From NCBI GenBank assembly GCA_963643985.1, contig CAVINP010000085.1, positions 1-8,898 on the forward strand: a DNA stretch of 8,898 nt. The letters are read 5' to 3'. The stretch comes from SFTH01 sp963643985 (GTDB taxonomy: Bacteria > Bacillota > Clostridia > Christensenellales > Aristaeellaceae). Of the stretch, positions 1 to 5,861 are shown piece by piece. Under the pieces are notes generated by a model, which did not search any database, was not told where the DNA came from, and worked only from the letters and a program-made list of their open reading frames with translations. Both the position numbers and the translations under genes were made by a program. Numbering within the stretch: position 1 is the first letter of the stretch; each line of letters starts with the position of its first letter.

Positions 1-268
1 CGCCGGTCTTGAAATTGACGATGGAAAAGCCCGTGATGTCCGAGGGCGTCACGTCGGGCGTGAACTGTATGCGCCTGAAGGTGCAATCCAAAGATCGCGC
101 CAGGGCGCCGGCCAGCGTGGTCTTGCCCACACCCGGCACATCTTCGATCAGTACGTGACCGCGGCAGAGCACGGCGATCATCATCAGTTCGACCGCACTG
201 TCCTTGCCCACGACCACCTTGCCGACATTTTGTTTGAGCATCTGCGCAAAGCGCTGCGTAACCTGCAT
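1..268 (-). CDS. MoxR-family AAA+ ATPase, N-terminal part (runs off left edge)
   Basis: Translating the minus strand from the ATG at 268-266 gives 89 residues that read like the start of a MoxR-type AAA+ ATPase. The N-terminal helix leads into VVVGKDSAVELMMIAVLCRG, followed by HVLIEDVPGVGKTTLAGALA with a Walker A loop at residues 45-51 (PGVGKTT). Next comes the RRIQFTPDVTPSDITGF stretch typical of the family. The rest of the ATPase core, with Walker B and the sensors, lies outside the window. An AGGAG at 276-280 sits 7 nt upstream of the ATG, so this start is secure. Family knowledge: MoxR ATPases act as chaperones or assembly factors and usually sit next to DUF58/VWA and transglutaminase genes, which here would lie to the left. 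A promoter candidate is at 447-475, implying a 5' leader of about 170 nt. The specific client is unknown. Confidence 0.93.
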   Translation of the reverse strand, partial: MQVTQRFAQMLKQNVGKVVVGKDSAVELMMIAVLCRGHVLIEDVPGVGKTTLAGALARSLDCTFRRIQFTPDVTPSDITGFSIVNFKTG

Positions 269-337
269 ACGGTATCTCCTTTGACTGTTCTGCCCGTTTA
301 GACGCGGGCCGAACCCTGATTTGTTCCATGATGTAGT

Positions 338-372
338 AGTGGCCGGTGATCGGTGGCCGGTTGAATGGCTTA
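338..372 (+). repeat. Degenerate heptanucleotide tandem repeat, plus orientation
   Basis: Reading from 338 in 7-nt steps gives AGTGGCC, GGTGATC, GGTGGCC, GGTTGAA and a weak TGGCTTA. The first four share an RGTKRNM-like pattern close to RGTGGYC. The 12-mer at 345-356 recurs exactly at 6958-6969. No protein or RNA gene explains this periodicity. It may be a decaying tandem repeat or part of a larger dispersed intergenic repeat. Confidence 0.5.
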
Positions 373-382
373 CCCCACACAA

Positions 383-410
383 TTTCACTGACCACTATCC
401 GCTAACCGCT
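383..410 (-). repeat. Degenerate heptanucleotide tandem repeat, minus orientation
   Basis: On the minus strand, 410 down to 383 reads AGCGGTT, AGCGGAT, AGTGGTC, AGTGAAA, four consecutive 7-nt units with a shared AGYGRWN core. The unit string AGCGGAT-AGTGGTC-AGTGAAA corresponds to the repeat at 6804-6831, where one 7-nt unit has been gained or lost. It lies opposite in orientation to the heptads at 338-372, making an imperfect inverted arrangement in the same intergenic region. Confidence 0.6.
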
Positions 411-446
411 GATATCGTGCCGGAAACCGACACCCTCCCGTATTTT

Positions 447-475
447 AGTATAACAACTTCCCCGCTCAAATACAA
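447..475 (-). promoter_or_regulatory. Sigma-A-type promoter for the MoxR-like gene
   Basis: On the minus strand, TTGTAT (475-470) is followed after exactly 17 nt by TATACT (452-447), matching the sigma-A consensus at 4 of 6 and 5 of 6 positions. The predicted start of transcription is near 440, leaving about 170 nt of leader before the ATG at 268. It is back to back with the plus-strand promoter at 503-511. This is inferred from sequence alone. Confidence 0.6.
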
Positions 476-502
476 GAAAATCCCCACAAGCGGCAGAATT
501 TG

Positions 503-511
503 TGCTATAAT
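503..511 (+). promoter_or_regulatory. Extended -10 promoter for the NAD(P)HX repair operon
   Basis: TGCTATAAT at 503-511 is a perfect -10 hexamer (506-511) with the extended TGn motif. No good -35 box sits at 17-18 nt upstream, as is common for extended -10 promoters. Transcription would begin near 518, giving a 40-nt leader that contains the ribosome site at 543-548 and reaches the GTG start at 558. Confidence 0.65.
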
Positions 512-542
512 ATTTACGGTGAAGTCTCATTTTCCAAAGCGA

Positions 543-548
543 AAGGGG
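543..548 (+). promoter_or_regulatory. Ribosome binding site fixing the GTG start at 558
   Basis: AAGGGG lies 9 nt before GTG 558. No comparable site precedes the more upstream in-frame codons near 321, which also lie upstream of the promoter. The next in-frame ATG, at 585, would cut off the conserved first strand of the epimerase domain. Confidence 0.65.
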
Positions 549-557
549 TGTTTTGCC

Positions 558-2042
558 GTGCGCAGACTGATAACGCCGGGGCGCATGCTCGAATGTGAGC
601 GTGCCTGCTTCGGGCGCGGGGAAGCAGTATCGATTGACTGTATGGAGCGGGCCGCGCAGGCCGTGTGCGATGTGCTGCTGCGTGAGTTTCCCGCTGCCGG
701 GACCGTCTGCATCGCCTGCGGACCGGGCGGCAACGGCGGCGACGGCTATGCCTGCGCACGCCTTTTGCACGATGCGGGGCTTCGCGCCGTGCTGCTGCCC
801 GCGTCTCCCGCCAAAGCTGCGGACGCGGTCACCAACGCCGAACGTGCACGAGCGATCGGTCTTGAATTTACAGATGCGAACAGCGCGCCCGTGCCCGACG
901 TGTGGATCGATGCGCTCTACGGCACGGGTCTGTCGCGCTGCCCCGAGGGCGAAGCGGCGGCGCTGATTGATCGCATGAACGCGGACAACGCAGCGGTGCT
1001 GGCCGTGGATATACCCTCGGGCCTCAACGGCACGACCGGGCAGGCCTTCTCCCCCGCCGTGCACGCCGACATCACCGTGGCGCTGCAGTACGAAAAGACG
1101 GGCTATTACCTCAATGACGGCTTTGACCTGTGCGGCCGGATCGTCTGCGCGGACATCGGTCTGCCCGGGTCCGCCTTCCCCGATAACCTGCCGCAGCTGA
1201 TCGGGCCTGCGGATCTGAGATCATACTTTCTGCCCCGGCCGCGCAACCTGCATAAGGGCAGCTGCGGCCACCTGCTGATCGTTGCGGGGAGCTTCGGCAT
1301 GGCGGGTGCGGCGGCGCTCTGTGCCCGCGCGGCGCTTCGCAGCGGCGTGGGGCTGGTGAGCATTGCCTGCGTGCAAAGCATCGTGCCGATACTGCAGACG
1401 CTCGTGCCCTGCGCCATGTGCATACCGCTGCCCGAGACGAACGGCGCAATCGCGGACGGCGCGGCAGGGATACTCAAGGACGCGCTTCGCGGCAAGTCGG
1501 CGGTCGCAATCGGCTGCGGTCTGAAGCGGTCCGCATCCCCCGAAGTCCTGCGCGTGGTGCTTGAGAGCGATCTGCCCGCGGTCATCGACGCGGACGCACT
1601 GAACATACTCTCGGATCACGAAGAACTGAAAGCGTTATTGGCTCCCCGCCACATACTCACGCCCCATCCCGGCGAGGCAGCGCGGCTGCTGGGGCACGGT
1701 TGCGGCGACCCCGTGAAGGATGCCGAAGAGCTGGCCGGATCGGGCGCGACCGTGGTGCTCAAGGGCACGGGACGCGTCATCCGCGGCGCGGATGAATGCT
1801 GCCTCAGCGGCAGCGGCAGCTGCGCCATGGCCCGCGGCGGCAGCGGCGATGTGTTCAGCGGCATCCTTGGCGCACTTCTGGCGGAGAAAAGCGGGCGCAG
1901 CTTTGCCCGAACGGCGGCGGTTGCCTGCGAACTTCACGGCCTCTGCGGTGAAAAATCGCTTGCCAAATACGGAAGCCGCGCCGCGAATGCCGCAGATCTG
2001 ATTGAATTTCTTCCGGAGGTATTTGAAGAATATGTCCCGTGA
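558..2042 (+). CDS. nnr: Bifunctional NAD(P)H-hydrate epimerase / ADP-dependent (S)-NAD(P)H-hydrate dehydratase
   Basis: This cytosolic metabolite-repair enzyme returns hydrated NADH and NADPH (NADHX, NADPHX) to the normal cofactors. The N-terminal YjeF_N domain (about 1-215) interconverts the R and S epimers. The C-terminal YjeF_C domain (about 225-490) dehydrates the S form using ADP. Visible epimerase motifs are CGPGGNGGDG at 54-63, DALYGTG at 118-124 and VDIPSGLNG from 150. Dehydratase motifs are HKGSCGH at 232-238, DADALN at 344-349, LTPHPGE at 367-373, and MARGGSGD at 424-431 with the catalytic-type Asp431. The 494-residue length is normal for the fused enzyme. The GTG start is chosen because AAGGGG lies 9 nt upstream, a promoter lies at 503-511, and RRLITPGRM matches the usual start of the domain. 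The epimerase loop has Gly58 where many homologues have Asn. It is the first gene of an operon, and its end overlaps the next gene by 11 nt. Confidence 0.95.
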   Translation: MRRLITPGRMLECERACFGRGEAVSIDCMERAAQAVCDVLLREFPAAGTVCIACGPGGNGGDGYACARLLHDAGLRAVLLPASPAKAADAVTNAERARAIGLEFTDANSAPVPDVWIDALYGTGLSRCPEGEAAALIDRMNADNAAVLAVDIPSGLNGTTGQAFSPAVHADITVALQYEKTGYYLNDGFDLCGRIVCADIGLPGSAFPDNLPQLIGPADLRSYFLPRPRNLHKGSCGHLLIVAGSFGMAGAAALCARAALRSGVGLVSIACVQSIVPILQTLVPCAMCIPLPETNGAIADGAAGILKDALRGKSAVAIGCGLKRSASPEVLRVVLESDLPAVIDADALNILSDHEELKALLAPRHILTPHPGEAARLLGHGCGDPVKDAEELAGSGATVVLKGTGRVIRGADECCLSGSGSCAMARGGSGDVFSGILGALLAEKSGRSFARTAAVACELHGLCGEKSLAKYGSRAANAADLIEFLPEVFEEYVP

Positions 2043-2505
2043 TGCCGACCTGCTGCGCGAAATGCGCTCGCGCCTGCGTGCCGAGCTGCCCCCGCGCGCG
2101 TTTCTCAAGCGCGACCGCGGCGAGACGCTGTTTGTAAGCAACGCGCCCGCGATCGACCCGTCCTTTTCGTCTGCGGCGGGCTTTACGCTCACGCGGCGCG
2201 GCACGCTGGCCTGCTTTCTGCCGGATGAAAGCTGGCTTATGCGCCTGGAAGCGCGGCACAGAACACCGCCCGATGCATTCTGTGCTTCCCTGCTGCGCTT
2301 TCGCGGCGCAAAGGTTGCCCCGGAAACGCTGCTGCTCTTTGCGCTGGGCGTAAAGCTGCCGGAAACGGCGGATGCGCCGGATGTCTTTGACAAAAGGCTG
2401 CGTCAGGCGGCGGCCGTGGCCCTGCGCGGCGGCATGAGCGGCGGCGGGCTGTACGCACTTGCACTGATCGACCATATGCTCTACGCGAAAGGAGATTTGC
2501 CATGA
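2032..2505 (+). CDS. Protein of unknown function (157 aa) within the nnr operon
   Basis: I do not recognise this protein. The ATG at 2032 is preferred over an in-frame TTG at 2002 because the strong GGAGG at 2015-2019 lies between them, 12 nt before the ATG. The gene begins 11 nt before the upstream stop ends and overlaps the next gene by ATGA at 2502-2505, so it is very likely translated with both neighbours. The product is soluble-looking, with no signal peptide or obvious membrane span, and rich in Arg, Ala and Leu. The N-terminal 30 residues look helical and charged. A middle region (about 29-60) looks beta-rich, and the C-terminal half has several probable helices, including RLEARHRTPPDAFCASLLRF and a Gly-rich GGMSGGGLYAL turn. 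No catalytic motif is evident. Codon use matches the neighbours. Confidence 0.8.
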   Translation: MSRDADLLREMRSRLRAELPPRAFLKRDRGETLFVSNAPAIDPSFSSAAGFTLTRRGTLACFLPDESWLMRLEARHRTPPDAFCASLLRFRGAKVAPETLLLFALGVKLPETADAPDVFDKRLRQAAAVALRGGMSGGGLYALALIDHMLYAKGDLP

Positions 2506-3140
2506 AGCTGCACTACTACGGTCATTCCTGTTTCTCTCTGCGCTTTGCGGACGGCACACTGCTTGTGACCGACCCCTTCGACGCCTCCGTTCCCTACGTG
2601 CCCTGCAGCGAAATTCCGACGGCTGTGCTCGTGAGTCACGACCACTTCGACCACAACTGCACCTCCTCCCTGCGCGGGGATTTCAAGATCGTCAGATCCG
2701 CGGGCGAATACCGCTTCGGTGACGTGCGCGTTGCCGCCGTTGACAGCTTTCACGACGATCAAAGGGGTGCGCTTCGCGGCAGCAACCTCATCACGCGCAT
2801 CGATGGTGACGGCCTGCGCATTGCCCATCTGGGCGATCTGGGACATATGCCCGAGACGCAGGCGCAGCGCGAGGCATTGACGGATCTTGACGTCATGCTC
2901 ATCCCCGTCGGCGGCTGCTTCACCATCGACACGCCCACGGCCGAGGAGATCATACGCACTTTCAGGCCCGGACTCGCCGTTGCCATGCACTACCGCACAG
3001 AGGTAATCGCAGACTGGAAGATATCCACGGAGGAACGCTTTGTGCGCGACATGCACGCCTTCCATCTGCCCGACGAAGCGGACATCACTGCGGATTCTCT
3101 GCCCAAAGTGCCTTCCGCTGCGGTGATGGCGTACAAATAA
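2502..3140 (+). CDS. MBL-fold metallo-hydrolase (UlaG / UPF0173-like)
   Basis: A 212-residue metallo-beta-lactamase-fold hydrolase of the compact COG2220 type. It opens with the characteristic KLHYYGHSCFSLRF strand and VTDPFD at 22-27. The metal-binding HxHxDH motif is HDHFDH at 46-51, with further metal-ligand candidates H84, D112 (in HLGDLGH) and H163 (in VAMHYRT). The IPVGGCFTIDTPTAEEII stretch near 134-151 is typical of this subgroup. Function: zinc- or manganese-dependent hydrolysis of an unknown substrate, probably in the cytosol; family members act on phosphoesters, lactones or RNA, so substrate cannot be assigned here. GGAG at 2491-2494 lies 7 nt before the ATG, and the ATGA overlap with the preceding gene suggests coupled translation. 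No terminator is visible after the TAA; the next promoter starts 23 nt downstream. Confidence 0.9.
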   Translation: MKLHYYGHSCFSLRFADGTLLVTDPFDASVPYVPCSEIPTAVLVSHDHFDHNCTSSLRGDFKIVRSAGEYRFGDVRVAAVDSFHDDQRGALRGSNLITRIDGDGLRIAHLGDLGHMPETQAQREALTDLDVMLIPVGGCFTIDTPTAEEIIRTFRPGLAVAMHYRTEVIADWKISTEERFVRDMHAFHLPDEADITADSLPKVPSAAVMAYK

Positions 3141-3162
3141 CGTAAAATCCTTAACTTTATAT

Positions 3163-3191
3163 TTGAAATTTCCTTCATTGTATAGTATAAT
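3163..3191 (+). promoter_or_regulatory. Strong sigma-A promoter for the ABC transporter operon
   Basis: TTGAAA (3163-3168), a 17-nt spacer, and a perfect TATAAT (3186-3191) make a near-consensus promoter. Transcription should start near A3198. This placement rules out any protein start upstream of that point, although the reading frame of the ATPase is open across the promoter. Confidence 0.85.
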
Positions 3192-3213
3192 CGTCTCAGA
3201 TATGTACAAACAT

Positions 3214-3221
3214 GGGAGAGG
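3214..3221 (+). promoter_or_regulatory. Ribosome binding site for the TTG-initiated ATPase gene
   Basis: GGGAGAGG ends 10 nt before TTG 3232. It is the only good Shine-Dalgarno match in the 34-nt leader and points to TTG rather than the ATG at 3202, which would sit only about 4 nt after the transcription start, or the ATG at 3256, which has no site of its own. Confidence 0.7.
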
Positions 3222-3231
3222 TCGTGATCAA

Positions 3232-4773
3232 TTGGACAACAGCTATGCGATTGAGATGCTGCACATCACCAAGCGTTTCCCGGGCATTATAGCCAATGAC
3301 GACATCACGCTGCAGCTGCGCAGGGGCGAAATTCATGCGCTGCTGGGCGAAAACGGCGCGGGCAAATCCACACTGATGAGCGTGCTGTTCGGCCTGTATC
3401 AGGCCGAGGAGGGCACGATCAAAAAGGACGGCAAGGAAGTTCAGATCAAGGATCCGAACGACGCCAACGCGCTGGGCATCGGCATGGTGCACCAGCACTT
3501 CAAGCTGGTCGAGTGCTTTACGGTGCTGGACAACATCATCATGGGCGTCGAGCCCTGCAGGTTCGGCTTTCTGCAGAAGAAGGATGCCCGCAGGCGCGTG
3601 GTGGAACTGTCCGAAAAATACGGCCTGCACGTTGACCCGGATGCGCTGGTCGAGGACATCACCGTGGGTATGCAGCAGCGCACCGAGATACTGAAAATGC
3701 TCTACCGCGACAACGAGATACTGATATTTGACGAGCCGACGGCCGTGCTCACGCCGCAGGAGATCGATGAGCTGATGCACATCATGAAAAATCTGGCGGC
3801 CGAGGGCAAGAGCATACTGTTCATATCCCACAAGCTCAACGAGATCATGGCCGTGGCGGACCGCTGCAGCGTGCTGCGCAAGGGCAAGTACATCGGCACG
3901 GTCGACATCGCAAACACCACGCGCGAGGAACTGTCGCGCATGATGGTCGGGCGCGACGTGGAATTTGTGGTGCACAAGGAAGATGCCAGACCCGGCAAGG
4001 CGGTGCTGAACGTCGAGAACATAAGCGTGGCCTCCCGCGTGCATGCCGACAAGGATGCCGTCAAGAACGTGAGCTTTACCGTGCGCGAAGGCGAGATCGT
4101 CTGCATCGCGGGCATAGACGGCAACGGCCAGACCGAGCTGGTCTACGGCATCACCGGTCTTGAACCGCTCAAGGGCGGCAAGGTCGAACTGCCGGGCAAG
4201 GACATCAGCCACAGCCCCATACGCGACAGGTCCGTAGCGGGCATGGGACACATTCCCGAGGATCGCCACAAGCACGGCCTCGTGCTGGACTATTCTCTGG
4301 AGGACAACATGGTGCTGCAGACCTACTTTGAGCCGCGCTTTGTCTCTCCCGCGGGGTTCCTCAAGCGAAATGCCATACGCAGCTACGCCTCGGAACTGAT
4401 TAAGCAATACGATGTCCGCTCCGGTCAGGGGCCGGTCACCGTGGCCCGCAGCATGTCCGGCGGCAACCAGCAAAAGGCCATCGTGGCCCGCGAGCTGGAC
4501 CGCAATCCGCGGCTTCTGGTGGCAGTGCAGCCCACGCGCGGTCTGGATGTCGGCGCCATCGAGAACATTCACCGTGCCATCGTGGCGCACCGCGACAAGG
4601 GCAACGCCGTGCTGCTGGTCTCGCTGGAACTGGACGAGGTCATGTCGCTCTCGGACCGCATACTGGTGATGTATGAGGGCGAGATCGTGGGCGAACTGGA
4701 TCCCAAGACCACCAGTGTGGAAGAGCTGGGTCTGTACATGGCCGGTGCCAAGAGGAAGGCGGTGCACGAATGA
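3232..4773 (+). CDS. Nucleoside/BMP-type ABC importer ATP-binding protein (two NBDs in tandem)
   Basis: A 513-residue double ATPase like B. subtilis YufO (NupO) and sugar ATPases such as RbsA. It would power uptake of a nucleoside or related solute from the cytosolic face. The first NBD is complete: Walker A GENGAGKST at 39-47, Q-loop in HQHFKL (Q88), signature ITVGMQQ at 143-149, Walker B ILIFDEP at 163-169, and switch His200. The second NBD is degenerate in the family's usual way: GIDGNGQT at 294-301 lacks the Lys of Walker A, MSGGNQQK at 408-415 is a good signature, and LLVAVQP at 428-434 has Gln433 where the catalytic Glu would be. So one of two sites is expected to hydrolyse ATP efficiently. 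Start TTG 3232 is set by the promoter at 3163-3191 and GGGAGAGG at 3214-3221. The stop overlaps the next ATG (ATGA). Confidence 0.95.
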   Translation: MDNSYAIEMLHITKRFPGIIANDDITLQLRRGEIHALLGENGAGKSTLMSVLFGLYQAEEGTIKKDGKEVQIKDPNDANALGIGMVHQHFKLVECFTVLDNIIMGVEPCRFGFLQKKDARRRVVELSEKYGLHVDPDALVEDITVGMQQRTEILKMLYRDNEILIFDEPTAVLTPQEIDELMHIMKNLAAEGKSILFISHKLNEIMAVADRCSVLRKGKYIGTVDIANTTREELSRMMVGRDVEFVVHKEDARPGKAVLNVENISVASRVHADKDAVKNVSFTVREGEIVCIAGIDGNGQTELVYGITGLEPLKGGKVELPGKDISHSPIRDRSVAGMGHIPEDRHKHGLVLDYSLEDNMVLQTYFEPRFVSPAGFLKRNAIRSYASELIKQYDVRSGQGPVTVARSMSGGNQQKAIVARELDRNPRLLVAVQPTRGLDVGAIENIHRAIVAHRDKGNAVLLVSLELDEVMSLSDRILVMYEGEIVGELDPKTTSVEELGLYMAGAKRKAVHE

Positions 4774-5861
4774 AAAAGATACTCAAAAACAATGCGGTGC
4801 AGTCGCTGCTGGTATCGCTGCTGTGCATACTGCTGGGGCTGCTGATCGGCTACGTCGTGCTGCTGATCATCAATCCCTCCGGCGCGGCCACCGCCATGCT
4901 GGACATCATCAAAAACTTCATGACCTACTCCAAGAAGCAGGCGCAGTTGAAGTATCTGGGCAGCACGCTGGTCAAGGCCACGCCGCTGCTGATGTGCTCG
5001 CTGTCGGTGCTCTTTGCCTACAAGGTGGGCCTGTTCAACATCGGTGCGGCGGGCCAGTACGTCATCGGCGCAGGCGCCTCGCTGTATCTGGCGCTGGCGC
5101 TGGGCATGCCCTGGTACGTCTGTCTGGTCGCGGGCACGCTGGCCGGTGCGCTGCTGGGTGCGATCTCGGGCGTACTCAATGCCTACCGCAACGTCAACGA
5201 AGTCATCTCCTGCATCATGCTCAACTGGATCAGCCTGTATCTGGTCAATATGCTGCTGAGCAACGTCAAGGAAGTCGCCAGCCCCTACACGCTGCCGCTG
5301 TCCTCGACCAATGCCGCCGCGCTGCTGCCCTGCATGGGGCTTGAGAAGCTGTTCACGAACAACCGCTATGTGACCATCGCCCTGCCGATCTCCGTGATCA
5401 TCGCCATACTGATATGGGTGCTTCTGGAGAAGACAAAGCTGGGTTACGAGCTGAAGGCCACCGGTTACAACCGCTCCGCCGCGAAGTACTGCGGCATGCG
5501 CGAAAAGAAAAACATCATACTGACCATGGCCATTTCGGGCGCACTGGCCGGCATGGGCGCGGGGCTGTTCTTCCTGACGGGCTTTGAGCAGTGGTCGTGC
5601 ACGCAGTCGTCCGTGCCGGGCATGGGCTTCAACGGCATTGCCGCCGCTTTCCTGGGCGGACTCAACCCCATCGGCTCGATCTTCTCTTCCTTCTTCATTC
5701 AGCACATCTCCAACGGCGGTGCCTACGTCGACAAGACGATGTACTGCGCACAGATCTCGGATCTGATCTCCTCGATCATCATCTACCTGTGCGGCTTCGT
5801 GCTCTTCTTCAAGCATGCGCTGAACATGCGTCTTAGCCGGAAAGGGGGAAATGAGAAATGA
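4770..5861 (+). CDS. ABC importer permease, YufP-like (nucleoside/BMP class)
   Basis: A 363-residue integral membrane protein of the BPD_transp_2 family (LivH/RbsC/YufP type). A short basic N-terminus (MKKILKNN) leads into a long hydrophobic segment at about 11-34, followed by roughly eight to ten membrane segments. Family landmarks are FAYKVGLFNIGAAGQYVIGA from residue 82, the NVNEVISCIMLNWI segment, the cytoplasmic KATGYNRSAAKYCGM loop that contacts the ATPase, and GFNGIAAAFLGGLNPIGSIF near the C-terminus. It would form half of the transmembrane channel with the next gene product. AGGAAGG at 4753-4759 and the ATGA overlap with the ATPase gene indicate coupled translation. The longer first permease before a shorter second one is the usual order in yufO-yufP-yufQ operons. 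Confidence 0.93.
   Translation: MKKILKNNAVQSLLVSLLCILLGLLIGYVVLLIINPSGAATAMLDIIKNFMTYSKKQAQLKYLGSTLVKATPLLMCSLSVLFAYKVGLFNIGAAGQYVIGAGASLYLALALGMPWYVCLVAGTLAGALLGAISGVLNAYRNVNEVISCIMLNWISLYLVNMLLSNVKEVASPYTLPLSSTNAAALLPCMGLEKLFTNNRYVTIALPISVIIAILIWVLLEKTKLGYELKATGYNRSAAKYCGMREKKNIILTMAISGALAGMGAGLFFLTGFEQWSCTQSSVPGMGFNGIAAAFLGGLNPIGSIFSSFFIQHISNGGAYVDKTMYCAQISDLISSIIIYLCGFVLFFKHALNMRLSRKGGNEK

Larger units (their letters stand above)
269..557. other. Divergent intergenic region between moxR-like and NAD(P)HX repair operons
   Basis: This 289-nt stretch holds no convincing gene. The plus-strand reading frame of the downstream gene stays open back to about 321, but the residues there resemble no YjeF sequence and the promoter and ribosome site for that gene lie near 503-548. 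It contains two divergent promoter candidates (447-475 minus; 503-511 plus) and degenerate heptanucleotide repeats at 338-372 (plus) and 383-410 (minus). It also has a small hairpin with 7-bp arms at 417-423 and 427-433 around an AAA loop, including one wobble pair when transcribed on the minus strand. The repeats and hairpin fall in the predicted leader of the minus-strand MoxR transcript. Confidence 0.75.

Noticed and set aside
338..410. CRISPR-like array
   Set aside because: The units are 7 nt, contiguous and degenerate, with no spacers; no cas genes are present.
321..557. N-terminal extension of the NAD(P)HX enzyme
   Set aside because: The frame is open, but the promoter -10 (506-511) and ribosome site (543-548) lie inside it, the encoded residues do not resemble the family, and part of it is made of heptad repeat.
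1635..2559. Overlapping minus-strand open frames of 234-252 codons opposite the nnr operon
   Set aside because: Arg/Ala/Gln-rich shadows of the dehydratase domain and its neighbour, with no motifs.
3141..3231. Possible riboswitch or attenuator before the nucleoside transporter
   Set aside because: With transcription starting near 3198, only about 34 nt of leader exists, too short for a purine riboswitch or a terminator/antiterminator pair.
3900..4600. Loss of function in the second NBD of the ATPase (no Walker A Lys, Gln433 for Glu)
   Set aside because: This degeneration is the normal state of the second NBD in YufO-type proteins, not damage specific to this gene.
3196..4767. 523-codon open frame on the minus strand opposite the ABC ATPase
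   Set aside because: It is antisense to a gene with every expected ATPase motif. The translation is rich in His, Val and Gln in a way typical of reversed GC-biased codons, and there is no ribosome site or family resemblance.
4569..5816. 415-codon open frame on the minus strand opposite the first permease
   Set aside because: Antisense shadow of a clear membrane permease; the product is an improbable Gln/His/Asp/Arg-rich chain with no domain.
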